A program made the position numbers and the translations under genes. Under the pieces are notes generated by a model that saw only the letters and a program-made list of their open reading frames with translations, was not told the DNA's origin and did no database searches. A stretch of DNA of 64,000 nt from a virus, in the IMG/VR virus record IMGVR_UViG_3300022871_000011, positions 1 through 64,000 of that record; one strand, 5' to 3'. The first letter of the stretch is position 1, and every line of letters begins with the position of its first letter. Of this stretch, positions 30,990 through 40,641 are shown piece after piece.

Positions 30990-32418
30990 GAATACGTTAC
31001 TACTGATGTGTCTGGCCCATCATGATAAGCTTCTCCAGGAGGCTATCACTAAGACTGGGACACACCCTCTGTTTGATAATCTTGTGGATCCTTGCTCTAC
31101 TTTCATATGGACAGTATTGAGAGACTGTAGGATGGACACCAACAGTTACCCAACTAGACCATTGATAGAACTTGAAGTTAATGGCAGGCTTGACATGATG
31201 TTAGGCTTCGAAGACAGCTTTAAGGAGCAGGTACGAGATACGGTCAACAACATATATTCTATAGGCAAGGAGAATACATCCGTGGAAATCGGACGTACGT
31301 TCCTTGAAGCAGCACTGCAGGAATTATTGACAAGTGACTGGGCGGATAAGATCCACCAGTTGGGTACCATCGACGAGATGCGTAAGTACGTCAATGAAGT
31401 TACAGCCGATATGGCATCTCTGGCATGCGACGGACAGGCTTTGTCTAAGCCGTTGCAGAACCCGGAAGCCTATCTAGTTAGGAAAGTACGCTCTATCTTC
31501 GGAGTGCGTGTACTGGACTTAGCGACAGGTGGAGGCCTAGCACCGGGAGAAGTCCTGGGATTGCTTGGACCCACAGGTGGTGGTAAGACTGTGTTAGCTG
31601 TAGGAATGTTATGCGAGCGAGCCTTAAGAGGTAAGCACGTAATGTTGGCATCGTATGAGCAGAAGACCGAAGGTGATGTCATGGAAAGGATTTGTACTTA
31701 CATGACTAAAGAGAATATTGATAACTTCAGAGACAAAGCCTATGCGGAACTAGACCAGGACCTAAAGGATAAGGTTGAGGAACAGAAGTCCAAGTATGGC
31801 CAGTTCGTAACAGTTCTAGACCTGGCTCAGGGTAACCGAGGTACAGGCGGAGCAGAAGAAGTGACACAATATATCGAAGAACAGATAGAGGCTGGAGAGA
31901 AACCTACGTTGGTCATTATTGACTGGCTTGGGTCCATGATCCAGAGATATCTCGCCGAGAACGGCCTAGCAAGTGATCAATACAGACACGTTGGACATCA
32001 GTTCATTGATAAATTAAGCGGCCACGCCCGCCAACACGGCTACAGTGTGGTTATAAATCATCAGCTGCGTACGGATGCAGCCAGAAGCAGTGCTTATAGC
32101 AAACCTAAGGTTACTGATGCTTTCGAGTTCAGGGCCTTCTCATTCTTTATGGATGGGTGCTTATGCCTCGGTACTCTGGATACAGATACTAAGGTAGGGT
32201 GGCTGTGTATGGATAAGTTCCGTCGTGGTGCAACTAATGACTTAATGGTTAGGCTGGACGGAGAGCATGTGCGCTTCGAACCCGCTACAGGATATGTAAC
32301 AGACCACAGAGGTAAGTTCATTGAGGCAGAGGCAGCACCGCCTGATGTTGATGAGGAAATACAGAATAGTAAAACAACAATAAATGAGGAGTTGCAGCAA
32401 GCATATAAAACAACATGA
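30976..32418 (+). CDS. DnaB-like replicative helicase (SF4)
   Basis: 480 aa, GTG start with AGGAGG nine bases upstream. N-terminal helical domain of about 170 residues, then a RecA-type motor: LGLLGPTGGGKTVLAVGML (Walker A, near 200), ASYEQKTE after it, PTLVIIDWLGSM (Walker B, near 313), VVINHQLRTDA near 357 (H4-like sensor) and DKFRRGATNDLMVRL near the C-terminus. It should form the hexamer that unwinds DNA at the fork with the primase encoded next. The C-terminal tail is acidic. Confidence 0.85.
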   Translation: MTRHENTLLLMCLAHHDKLLQEAITKTGTHPLFDNLVDPCSTFIWTVLRDCRMDTNSYPTRPLIELEVNGRLDMMLGFEDSFKEQVRDTVNNIYSIGKENTSVEIGRTFLEAALQELLTSDWADKIHQLGTIDEMRKYVNEVTADMASLACDGQALSKPLQNPEAYLVRKVRSIFGVRVLDLATGGGLAPGEVLGLLGPTGGGKTVLAVGMLCERALRGKHVMLASYEQKTEGDVMERICTYMTKENIDNFRDKAYAELDQDLKDKVEEQKSKYGQFVTVLDLAQGNRGTGGAEEVTQYIEEQIEAGEKPTLVIIDWLGSMIQRYLAENGLASDQYRHVGHQFIDKLSGHARQHGYSVVINHQLRTDAARSSAYSKPKVTDAFEFRAFSFFMDGCLCLGTLDTDTKVGWLCMDKFRRGATNDLMVRLDGEHVRFEPATGYVTDHRGKFIEAEAAPPDVDEEIQNSKTTINEELQQAYKTT

Positions 32419-33521
32419 GAAATGTGCAACTATACAATGCGTTAGTTCGCGTCTTCAAAGAAGTAAGAATCGCGAACGAGGACGAAGCAGCAGTGTTCAG
32501 AGCCCCGAGGCTTTCAGCAGTGCAGAATCGTTTGAAGAACAAGTATAAGGATCGTAAAGACCTTATGCCTGAACGTGTCTTTGGTGGCGAACAATACCAA
32601 GTATGCTGCCCTTATTGTGGTGATAACAGGTATAGGCTATATATAAGTCATGCCTGGGATCGTCATATGAAAGATGAGGATGGTAAGATGATCTATGCCG
32701 GCAAGAGAGCTATGTGTCATAATGAGCAGTGTCTGGATAACTTGGATAACTTCCGTAATTTGGATGCCAAGCTACTACAGAACACTAACTCACAAGACTA
32801 TGTTCCCTTGGCCTGCTCTACTAATGTAGAAGCATTCAGGCATAGAACGGTACAGCTACCACCGGTGACACCTTTAAATGACCCGAGCGTCCCAGAGGAC
32901 ATTCAGGCATACGTAACAAATAGAGGCTACGACTTAGATGAGTTGACTAATGGATGGGGAGTAGGTGTCGGTGACATCTGGTTCTATCCTAAGCCTTCAT
33001 TAATATTTCCTATTGTACAGAATGGCGTGCGTAAATGTTGGCAGGCTAGGTACACAGGAGAAGACTTTAAAGCTTTGGGTAAACCAAAGTACTATTGGCC
33101 TACAGGCGTCAAGAAGTCCTGGTTACTCTACAACATGGATATGGCTAAGCTGTATCCGGGTGTAGTACTGACCGAGGGGGTCCTAGACGCGATCAAAATT
33201 GGCCCTGTGGGGACGTGCATGTTCGGAAAAATTCCGTCGGCTCACCAAGAGCAGCTATTAGCTACGCACTGGAAAAACAGTACGTTAGTATGGATTCCGG
33301 ATGAAGATGATCCGCAAAGTATTAAGACTGCGGAGGAATATACAGAGAAGTGGAACAGAAAAGGACTCTTCAGGGAAGGTGCACACGTCGTACGTCTTCC
33401 TAGCGGAGACCCGGGTGACCACTCTAGGAGGGATTTGTGGAATTTGATTGTGGACAAAGCGCCATCACTGTCCAGGTTCGCGGACGGACGTACCCAGTCA
33501 GAATCTGGAATGGTAGGGTAG
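32415..33521 (+). CDS. DnaG-type primase (zinc and TOPRIM domains)
   Basis: 368 aa; ATGA overlap with the helicase gene. QVCCPYCGDNRYRLYISH (residues 55-75) and CHNEQCLD form the CHC2-type zinc finger. The TOPRIM half has LTEGVLDAIKIG (conserved Glu, near 253), CMFGKIPSAHQ and VWIPDEDDPQS (DxD, near 292). There is no RNA-polymerase-core extension beyond what is needed, so it is a compact phage primase. It makes RNA primers for the polymerase encoded next, whose GTG start lies inside this gene. Confidence 0.85.
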   Translation: MRNVQLYNALVRVFKEVRIANEDEAAVFRAPRLSAVQNRLKNKYKDRKDLMPERVFGGEQYQVCCPYCGDNRYRLYISHAWDRHMKDEDGKMIYAGKRAMCHNEQCLDNLDNFRNLDAKLLQNTNSQDYVPLACSTNVEAFRHRTVQLPPVTPLNDPSVPEDIQAYVTNRGYDLDELTNGWGVGVGDIWFYPKPSLIFPIVQNGVRKCWQARYTGEDFKALGKPKYYWPTGVKKSWLLYNMDMAKLYPGVVLTEGVLDAIKIGPVGTCMFGKIPSAHQEQLLATHWKNSTLVWIPDEDDPQSIKTAEEYTEKWNRKGLFREGAHVVRLPSGDPGDHSRRDLWNLIVDKAPSLSRFADGRTQSESGMVG

Positions 33522-35209
33522 ATACCCCGCTTGATGGAACTGAATTTGGAGTTGACACGGAGACGCTCTTAATTGAGGGTCCTGTCAAGCTACCGGATAT
33601 GGTAATCATGCAGGTGTTTAATGGTATATCGGTTGACATTGTAACGTGGGATAAGGTTGATCTTTATCTCAGGCTACTGGAGAAGCACAACAAGGAGAAG
33701 ATCCTATTGTACTTCCTTAATGCACCATTTGATATACGTGTGATCAATAGCACGACTCTACACAGAATGTTGGCTAACGATCAAGTAATAGATGTAGGCT
33801 CACGCCATCGTCTTTATAAGTTAGCAACGCAGGGGTACTTCGAAGAACCTGTATCACTGGCTAACCTGTGTCGTCTGTACTTGCACCAGGAGCTAGATAA
33901 GCCTGAGGATATCAGGATGGGCTTCACACGTGATATGGTACTAACAGCAGCGGATGTAAGATATGCAGCATTGGATGCTGTAGTGACACTGCTGATAGCG
34001 AGAGAGATGCCCGAGCAACCAACTGAAGCCTTACAGGCTAAAGCCGACCTTGTACTGGACCTAATAAAAGCAGCCGGTATTAAGGTAGACAAACCAGCTT
34101 GGGATGCTCATAAGCAGAGTATGCAGGACCGTTATGTAGTAGCAGCAGATGTCTTGAGAACCCACGGGTTCGAACCAGACTCCAATGCTAATAAGCCTGG
34201 TACATTACTAGGTAAGTTCTGTAGTGCCATGGGTATCGATGCCCCACCCAAGGTATGGTCAGTGACTAAGCTCAAAGGTATACTATATGTAATGTATGCA
34301 GAGAGCGGAGGCACATTAGAGCATGCCTGTAGTGAACTGAAGATAGCAATGCCAGCCATTGTGGATAAGAAGTTCAAGATGACTAAGAAGAACACCCAGG
34401 ACTTGACTGCTTGTTTAGCCAAGCATGACATGGTGGATCTTATAAGCACACGCAAGAGTAGGCCCTTTACTAAGGTGCTCCTACTCATGGCGGAGCTCAT
34501 GAAAGAAGGCAATACCTATAAGGCTGTAATGGCTGAGACAAGTAAGCAGTACAATGCTGCAGGTGGGTGGGAGGATGACTCCGCTTTTAAAGGCCCCACT
34601 GCATTTGTACAAGACCATCTTAAGAAGCTGCAAGCTGTGCATGGTATAACATTCGCAGAGACACCCGGCGGTAAGATCAAGATGAGCAAGGATGAAGCCT
34701 GGCGTCTTGAGTCAAAGGGTATCAAGGACGAGTTCCTAGAAGCCTACATAGACTATAAGCATATCGAGAAGATCCTCGGTACATATCTTAATGATGAGTT
34801 TATTTATACGGACGGCCGAGTTCATGCCAGATTTAATATCATGGTAAAAACGGGCCGCACGAGTTGTTCAAAACCCAATCTTCAAAACCTGCCTAAGGCA
34901 GACGGCATCCGGGAACTGTTTACAGTTGAGGATGGTAAAGTCATGGTTAGTATTGATTATAATCAGCTGGAACTATGTTCTCTAGCACAACACTGCCATA
35001 AGGAGTATGGTGTAAGTCGTATGAGAGAACTAATAAATGCTGAGATTGATTTACATAGTTGGTTCGCGGGGAGGAAGCTTAGGCATATCACCCCAGAGAA
35101 TGACTATGATGGAACCGAGGTGTCCAGAGTAGGCCTCCTACCTATCCTTAAGAATATAAAGGATACAGAGGATGGAGAACGAAGTAAGGCAAAAGCAGCG
35201 AACTTCGGT
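33437..35209 (+). CDS. polA: Family A DNA polymerase, exon 1
   Basis: First 591 codons of a 768-aa polymerase. GTG start chosen because AGGAGG lies five bases upstream, inside the primase gene. 3'-5' exonuclease: FGVDTET (ExoI, near 37), FLNAPFDIRVI (ExoII, near 93), YAALDAVVTLL (ExoIII, near 176). Polymerase: GRTSCSKPNLQNLP, motif A MVSIDYNQLELCSLA near 510, and the first half of motif B, RSKAKAANFG, at the exon end. No 5'-3' nuclease domain, as in T7-type polymerases. Exon ends at GGT (35209). Confidence 0.9.
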
Positions 35210-36139
35210 CAAAACTGCTTGCTTTTGCCTAAGGAACGTAGTATAGTAGCATAAACTATAGGAGTTATGCTATGAAGAAATGTTTATTTTGTGGGAAAGG
35301 GCCGGTAGCAATAAAATACTGTTCTACGTTATGTAAGAGCAGATACCGGTCGAAACATGTGAGGTATGATAAAGTGTGTGAGTTTTGTGAAAAAGAGTTT
35401 GACACAACAACTAAAGCAACTAGATTCTGTTCCACGAGTTGTGCAGGGAAAGGAACCCCTGTGCCTCTTAAGACATTAATCTGTGTTGATTGTGGTGAAG
35501 AGTTCGAATTCAAAGGCCGCACTAAAAAGCTACGCTGTGGCACTTGCTGGTCCGCCAAGAGATCAGAGCAATCCATGACATATAGATGCCAGAAGGACGC
35601 CTCCATTAAAAGGGGCGCAGGCAGTGGAGGGGCTCAGTTTGCTGAGGCCAATCACATGTGGAACTCCACAGCTAAGTATCATAGGCATGATGGCTATCAC
35701 TACGACTACAGAGCCCGGTGCTTTAAACACTGGATCAAAGCGTGTGTTGTATGTGATAAAGAGGAAGGGCTCATAGATGTTCACCATGTAAACGGTGATA
35801 GGGAGGATGTCTCTTTTGGGAATCTTGTCCCACTATGCCGCAAGTGCCACTCACAGGTACACAAGATAAATAAAGAGCTGGGCTACGATAAGTATGAAGA
35901 AGCCCTATTTGACCACCTATGGAAGGAAGGCCGAAGTAAAATCGCGGAATTAAGCGGGAACCCTACGTCCGATGATAAGGGAATCCGAACCGAAGGCTAA
36001 ACTAAGTTTAGTCAGGGGCAGAGCATAGAAGATGAAATAATTCTTCCACGAGGCCGCGACACAGTAATGTGAAAAGATATGCCGAGCTGCGGTGAAAGCC
36101 GTAGAAGTAGAGGATAAAAAGCCTTTACGATAACAATTG
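35210..36139 (+). mobile_element. Group I intron A in polA motif B
   Basis: 930 bases. Exon end CUUCGGU pairs with GCCUAAG (one mismatch, terminal U-G) as P1. The intron ends in G at 36139. Splicing joins AKAANFG to FPGGMGVNRF, the usual motif B of phage polymerases (AKAANFGFPGG). The HNH gene sits close to the 5' end; the catalytic core must lie mostly in 36001-36139, and an ACTAA...TTAGT pairing at about 36001-36012 is visible there. Confidence 0.8.
35272..36000 (+). CDS. Intron-encoded HNH homing endonuclease 2
   Basis: 242 aa. Start codon lies within the AGCATAA/TTATGCT hairpin that also holds GGAG, so translation may be restrained by folding. N-terminal half has three Cys-pair units (CLFCGKG...CSTLC, CEFCEKEF...CSTSC, CVDCGEEF...CGTC), probably zinc ribbons for DNA binding. 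The HNH core is CVVCDKEEGLIDVHHVNGDR ... FGNLVPLCRKCHSQVH near residues 163-208. Expected to cleave intron-less polA near the motif B codons. Confidence 0.85.
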   Translation: MKKCLFCGKGPVAIKYCSTLCKSRYRSKHVRYDKVCEFCEKEFDTTTKATRFCSTSCAGKGTPVPLKTLICVDCGEEFEFKGRTKKLRCGTCWSAKRSEQSMTYRCQKDASIKRGAGSGGAQFAEANHMWNSTAKYHRHDGYHYDYRARCFKHWIKACVVCDKEEGLIDVHHVNGDREDVSFGNLVPLCRKCHSQVHKINKELGYDKYEEALFDHLWKEGRSKIAELSGNPTSDDKGIRTEG

Positions 36140-36392
36140 TTTCCAGGTGGTATGGGCGTAAATAGATTCTTAAATGAATCATGGAAGAACGGGATGTATG
36201 ATATGACATACGAGGAAGCACAGGAGCTACGCTCTGCGTGGTTTGATGCCTTCCCCGAAATGGAATTTCATATGAATCCATCGACGTGCTCGGCACCTAA
36301 TGGAGGGGCTGACACAAACATTTATGTGGGACATTCCTTAGCAGGAACATCACGTAAGTATTGCTCGTATAATAGTGCGTGCAATTATCCGT
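36140..36392 (+). CDS. polA: Family A DNA polymerase, exon 2
   Basis: 84 codons plus one base lying between two introns. Encodes FPGGMGVNRFLNESW and continues through PNGGADTNIYVGHSLAGTSRK to SACNYP. It carries the second half of motif B and the fingers-to-palm linker. It joins to exon 3 through the split Phe codon of NYPFQSLAATGAK. Confidence 0.85.
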
Positions 36393-37344
36393 TAAATTGT
36401 AGCGGATAAAAAATGAGGTGAATTCATGGGAAGCCAACTTGACAAATTAGCTTGTAACACGTATTGTAGTTACAAGCTGAAGGTGATCATGAGCCAAGCT
36501 GCACAGGGATGTGTGGAAGGTGCAACGACTAGTCTGTACAATCTAGACCAGATGATGGGAGACCACGAGCGCCTCACCCGGGTAAAGTATACCCGGTGAT
36601 GATATAGTCTGAACTATTACAAATGTCAAGGAGTTAATTAGCATGAAATGTCAGAAAAGGAACGAGAAGTAAGTCGCGAACGAGGTAGAAAGTATAGAGA
36701 AAACATGTCTGAAGAGCAGAGGACACGTAAAAGCGATCGCGACAAACAAAACCGAAGAGCTGCTAAGAAGGAAAGACTTACACTGAACAAGACTTTGTTT
36801 AAGAAGGGTAAGAGAATCTGTAGCAGATGTTATGACAAGAAAGTACTCTCGGCATACTCGACCAAAGGGAACAGCCCCTCCAATTATAATAAGATATGTG
36901 ATAGTTGTTTAATAAAGCTCTATCAAACTATCTCTTATTCTCCGGAGGTCTTGACCCCTAAATTCTGGCGTAAAAAAGCATATAGCTGTAATGGAGGGTT
37001 TATATCCCGTCAAAAGCGACGGGGAATCGACACAGCTATACAGACATTAGGCACCCAAAAGATAACAGGAGAAGAACTCCTAAAATTATTTGAGTGCCAG
37101 AATAGGCTTTGCTTATACTGCCATACAGATTTATCTGACGGGCAGTTTCAACTAGACCATAGAACTCCGATTAACGGAGGAGGAAAACATGGTATAGAAA
37201 ATATAGACATAGTTTGTGCTGACTGTAATATGCTTAAATTTGATAAAGACCCTGAGTATTTCAAGGGCTTCATCGGATCATATGCTAAACGTATACTCCA
37301 AGTAATAGAATTACAGGATAAAGAGCCTGTAAGATAACACAATG
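36393..37344 (+). mobile_element. Group I intron B in polA
   Basis: 952 bases. Exon end AUCCGU pairs perfectly with GCGGAU (P1, terminal U-G). GGTGCAACGACTAG and GATGATATAGTC (36598-36609) look like the P3/P7 core. Nearly all of the core precedes the HNH gene, which runs to within seven bases of the 3' splice site. The intron ends with G at 37344. Joining gives NYPFQSLAATGAK, the expected polymerase sequence. Confidence 0.85.
36648..37337 (+). CDS. Intron-encoded HNH homing endonuclease 3
   Basis: 229 aa. Highly basic N-terminus (SRERGRKYRENMSEEQRTRK, repeated RR/KK), a Cys pair unit (CSRCYDKK...CDSC), then the HNH core CLYCHTDLSDGQFQLDHRTP ... NIDIVCADCNMLK near residues 161-205. AAGGAG lies 14 bases before this ATG and fits an out-of-frame ATG at 36643 better, so initiation may be inefficient or by re-initiation. 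Located in the 3' peripheral loop of the intron. Confidence 0.8.
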   Translation: MSEKEREVSRERGRKYRENMSEEQRTRKSDRDKQNRRAAKKERLTLNKTLFKKGKRICSRCYDKKVLSAYSTKGNSPSNYNKICDSCLIKLYQTISYSPEVLTPKFWRKKAYSCNGGFISRQKRRGIDTAIQTLGTQKITGEELLKLFECQNRLCLYCHTDLSDGQFQLDHRTPINGGGKHGIENIDIVCADCNMLKFDKDPEYFKGFIGSYAKRILQVIELQDKEPVR

Positions 37345-37625
37345 TTCAATCACTCGCCGCCACAGGAGCAAAGGTTGCACTTTGGGATCTGATGCGGAAC
37401 GGGTACAAAATCGTTAACTTTATTCATGATGAAGTATTGCTTGAAGTAGATCGGGAGGGTCTGCACGAGAATGTTCTACGTGCACAGCAAATCATGGTAG
37501 ACGCGATGAAGTTCATACTACCGGACGTCCGTATTGGAACGGAAGCGGCAGCTATGACACACTGGTATAAGGGCGCTAAACCCTTATTCGATGAACACGG
37601 CAAACTCACTTTGTGGGTGCCATAA
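37345..37625 (+). CDS. polA: Family A DNA polymerase, exon 3
   Basis: Last 93 codons. Encodes QSLAATGAKVALWDLM and motif C NFIHDEVLLEVDRE with the palm catalytic His-Asp-Glu, ending GKLTLWVP. Total spliced length 768 aa, close to other exonuclease-plus-polymerase phage enzymes. It replicates the phage genome with the helicase and primase encoded just upstream. Confidence 0.85.
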
Positions 37626-37660
37626 CAACTAGATCATAGAGATCAGGAGCAAATACCAAT

Positions 37661-38953
37661 ATGGTAATGCGAAAAACACACAATGCAGGACGTCTGTCCC
37701 GCATGATCAACCCAGCCCTCGACGCAGAAGGGAAATACTTGTACGCTAAATGGGCCGTAAGAAGCCCCAACAGCAAGGGTCCTGTCGAATTCAGGATCTT
37801 CCCCCAAGTTATCGATGGCGAAATTATCCCTCAATATATAGACACTGACGTCTATAAGGACAATGGCGAAGAGTATATCTCTGACGCTGCCTTAGTCACA
37901 GAAGCCTGTGTATGTTGGGGAGAGAACTACCACACATTTCTTAGCCCAGAACCGAGTGTACTCAGAGCGGCAGGCCTCCCGTCTACCCCTGCGTATACAA
38001 TGTACTGGCAGCTATACAACCTTAAAGAAGACAGACCTACGGAATGTCCTGCTGCTATCCATGCACTCTTCAAATATGAAAGAGGCAAGGGATCACAGCT
38101 GCAGAGACCCAATGAGATCCTGCTCTTCCAAGGTGTATTACTAGAACATGGTGGTAAGAAAACTACTGATAAAGATGGTAATGAGAAACCTTGGTTTCCA
38201 GTACTGTTACAGATTAACCAAGCCACAGCTCGTAAGAGTCTGTTGGAAGGTTTAGCCACACCTAAGGATTCATCTAAAGCGTTGTCCGTAACGAACAACA
38301 ACATGGGTAATCTCCTAGGATTGGATGGATGCAGTCTCCGTATTGAGCCTAGAATGGTCAAGACGCAGACAGGCGATCAAACACACTACTTCACTTCCGC
38401 TGGGCCACAAATGGTACTTGCCGACGAACAGGTTAAAAATAACTTTGTTCCTTGGGAAGACTTACTCCATTTCCCGGAAATTGGGCAGAATATTACTTAT
38501 ATAGCAGATGCGATTGGAGCAGAAGCTACCGTATTGGGCTTGGAGAATACTCCATACAAACCCTACGTTCCAGAGGATGTCAAAGCACGAGCAGCTAGAC
38601 TGTCAGCACCTACACAAGTAGCAGTGCCTGCAGCCATACCAGCAGTAGCTCCGGCCCCCGCAGTGCAAGCTGTACCGGGACCGATAACTGCACCTGCAAC
38701 TTTGCCACCTGCCGCTCCAGCACCTGCGCCGGTAGCAGCTGCCCCAGCCCCTACTCCAGCTCCTGCACCAGCAGCAGCACCGGTTGTAGCCGCTCCGGCA
38801 CCAGCACCTGCGAACACATTATCCCTTGACGAAGCCGTGTCACCGGACGAACCTGCACTGGAGCCTTTCGCTCCGGACAAGGACATCGTTCCAGATCAGA
38901 AAGCCCTCATGGACTCTCTGAATAGTGCACAAGGCAAGTTAGAAGGTAAATAA
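37661..38953 (+). CDS. Possible single-stranded DNA-binding protein with Pro/Ala linker
   Basis: 430 aa. Residues 1-300 form a globular region (YAKWAVRSPNSKGPVEFRIF, LQINQATARKSLLEG, YFTSAGPQMVLADE) with no motif I can name. Residues about 307-390 are an almost pure Ala/Pro linker. The C-terminus is acidic (DEAVSPDEPALEPFAPDKD). A globular domain, flexible linker and acidic tail placed between polA and recA is the layout of phage SSBs, hence the suggestion; direct evidence of an OB fold is lacking. A second ATG at 37667 could be the start. Ends at a terminator. Confidence 0.45.
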   Translation: MVMRKTHNAGRLSRMINPALDAEGKYLYAKWAVRSPNSKGPVEFRIFPQVIDGEIIPQYIDTDVYKDNGEEYISDAALVTEACVCWGENYHTFLSPEPSVLRAAGLPSTPAYTMYWQLYNLKEDRPTECPAAIHALFKYERGKGSQLQRPNEILLFQGVLLEHGGKKTTDKDGNEKPWFPVLLQINQATARKSLLEGLATPKDSSKALSVTNNNMGNLLGLDGCSLRIEPRMVKTQTGDQTHYFTSAGPQMVLADEQVKNNFVPWEDLLHFPEIGQNITYIADAIGAEATVLGLENTPYKPYVPEDVKARAARLSAPTQVAVPAAIPAVAPAPAVQAVPGPITAPATLPPAAPAPAPVAAAPAPTPAPAPAAAPVVAAPAPAPANTLSLDEAVSPDEPALEPFAPDKDIVPDQKALMDSLNSAQGKLEGK

Positions 38954-38959
38954 TACGGA

Positions 38960-38989
38960 GGCCGGGTCCTACGGGGCCCGGTTATTTTA
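38960..38989 (+). terminator. GC-rich hairpin terminator
   Basis: GGCCGGGTCC and GGGGCCCGGTT form a stem (one bulge) around TAC, followed by ATTTT. It lies just after the putative SSB stop and five bases before the recA-like ATG, so it may attenuate rather than stop downstream expression. Confidence 0.65.
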
Positions 38990-38993
38990 ACGT

Positions 38994-40142
38994 ATGAGCA
39001 AATCAGATGTAATGGAGCGAATGCTCCTAGAAGCGCAGAAGAAGTTCGGTAAGGAAGGATGTTATGTAGCACCCGACCATGCCCAGACACACTATGGTAT
39101 ACCCTTAGGTAATATGGCATTGGAGTATCTCCTATGCAGTACAATCTTACCCATGGAACGTATCATAGAATTATCAGGACCATTCGGTTCTGGTAAATCG
39201 TCATTGGGATATGACTTCTTGCGCCTCATTGCCGAGAACGGTGGACTCGGTAGTGTTGTAGAAACAGAGAACAAATCCGCTGCAGCCCTAATGGGCTCCA
39301 TACTAGGCGAACGAAACGCCGAATGTGTACGACTACACAGAGCCAAGTCTATGGACGATGGCCAAGCTCGTATCACACATGAACTGCTCACTTATCAGCA
39401 GGCCGTACCGGATAAGGATATACCTATGGGAGTCTTACTTGACTCGCTAGTAGGTAACAAGACAGAAGAAACTCAGAACAAGATCAACAAGGAAGGCTTC
39501 GCTGACAGAACGTTCAGTAAAGAGTCCCTTGTCATATCTTCTTACTTTGGGGCCTTGAGTGACAAGCTCATTGGTTACCCTATTGTGTTCATGTTCACTA
39601 ATCACGAGAAAGAGAAGATTAGTGATGGACCAATTTATGGATCTAAGATTAGAAACCCAGGAGGCTCAGCCCCTGACTTTCATAATACTTACCATATACG
39701 CTGTACTAAGATCGGGACCTTTAAGTCCAAGATCGACAATGGCTTTACGATGAAACTGAATACCAAGAAGAACTCTATGGGATCAGACAAGCGTAGCATT
39801 GAAGTAGATATGCGTTGGAAGTATGTAGAGAAAGACGATGAGTCAATGCACCAGGAAACCTGGTTTGACTGGGATAAAGCAACTGCAGAACTGCTAGCAG
39901 GAGATGAAGTACCACGTAGCGTAATAAAGGAAATTGTGCAGGTGACTAAGGTTACCAATGCTAAATTCAATTGCCCGACACTTAAGCTCAGTGGTGTAAC
40001 ACCTCAGGTAGTAGGCGCAGCTATAAACGCGGACCTTGACATATGCAAGAAGCTCAGAACAGCTCTGGGTATCTTCACATGGAGATCCATCGGTGTCTGT
40101 GAGGACCTGACGGCTAAACTAGAGAAGGCAGATGGCAAGTAA
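38994..40142 (+). CDS. RecA-like recombinase
   Basis: 382 aa. Walker A ELSGPFGSGKSS near residue 58, VVETENKSAAALM (acidic residue after strand 2) near 82, GVLLDSLVGNKTE (Walker B) near 145, and FMFTNHEKEKI ... PGGSAPDFHNTYHIRC near 195-225, matching the RecA/UvsX order. It promotes strand exchange in recombination-dependent replication, working with SbcCD and the RuvC-like resolvase. The ribosome binding site is weak, which fits regulation by the hairpin immediately upstream. Confidence 0.85.
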   Translation: MSKSDVMERMLLEAQKKFGKEGCYVAPDHAQTHYGIPLGNMALEYLLCSTILPMERIIELSGPFGSGKSSLGYDFLRLIAENGGLGSVVETENKSAAALMGSILGERNAECVRLHRAKSMDDGQARITHELLTYQQAVPDKDIPMGVLLDSLVGNKTEETQNKINKEGFADRTFSKESLVISSYFGALSDKLIGYPIVFMFTNHEKEKISDGPIYGSKIRNPGGSAPDFHNTYHIRCTKIGTFKSKIDNGFTMKLNTKKNSMGSDKRSIEVDMRWKYVEKDDESMHQETWFDWDKATAELLAGDEVPRSVIKEIVQVTKVTNAKFNCPTLKLSGVTPQVVGAAINADLDICKKLRTALGIFTWRSIGVCEDLTAKLEKADGK

Positions 40143-40641
40143 TCCACGCAACGTATTAAAATCATTTGACCGGCTAGACCAGCAGAAGAAGGAAGACGAT
40201 AGGGTTAAGTACCAATTAAAGGTAGTTAAGATCATCGCCAAATCCCTTAAGCTGGATCTCCGGCCTATTATGCATGAGTACAACTCCCTTAGGGATGACC
40301 GCCCCGAGCTCTTTATACAAGCTATAAAGGAAGCAACAGGTAGCGGATTCCCTGATGAGTTGTTTATCGAGAACGCTCATAAGACCAAGTTTGATGCTCT
40401 AGCCTTAAGGGGGCATGAGACATATTGGTTCACGAGGTTCTTGACTCTAGCGTCCGAGAATAATTTACCAGCGGCGGGATTGATCTTCCCCGTTATGGGT
40501 CGCAAAGACTGGATCATACACAACTTACCAGTAAGTCCCAAAGCGGGCAAAGTACGGCTGTTCATCCCATCGGATGTAAACAGCATCGATAATGTTCACA
40601 TAACCTCGTTAATTCAATTTTTAGAGGAGTACAGAAGATGA
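40132..40641 (+). CDS. Hypothetical protein downstream of recA
   Basis: 169 aa; starts within the recA-like gene (11-base overlap). Basic N-terminal helix region (RLDQQKKEDDRVKYQLKVVKIIAK), then a mixed region with HETYWFTRFLTLASEN and KVRLFIPSD. No domain recognised. Position suggests a recombination mediator or accessory, unproven. Its stop overlaps the next start. Confidence 0.55.
   Translation: MASNPRNVLKSFDRLDQQKKEDDRVKYQLKVVKIIAKSLKLDLRPIMHEYNSLRDDRPELFIQAIKEATGSGFPDELFIENAHKTKFDALALRGHETYWFTRFLTLASENNLPAAGLIFPVMGRKDWIIHNLPVSPKAGKVRLFIPSDVNSIDNVHITSLIQFLEEYRR

Noticed and set aside
35210-36136. polA interpreted as frameshifted or pseudogenised
   Set aside because: Group I splice sites with P1 pairing restore a perfect polymerase; the broken frames are introns.
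38563-38886. Gly/Ala-rich leftward frame
   Set aside because: It is the antisense of the Pro/Ala linker of the putative SSB.
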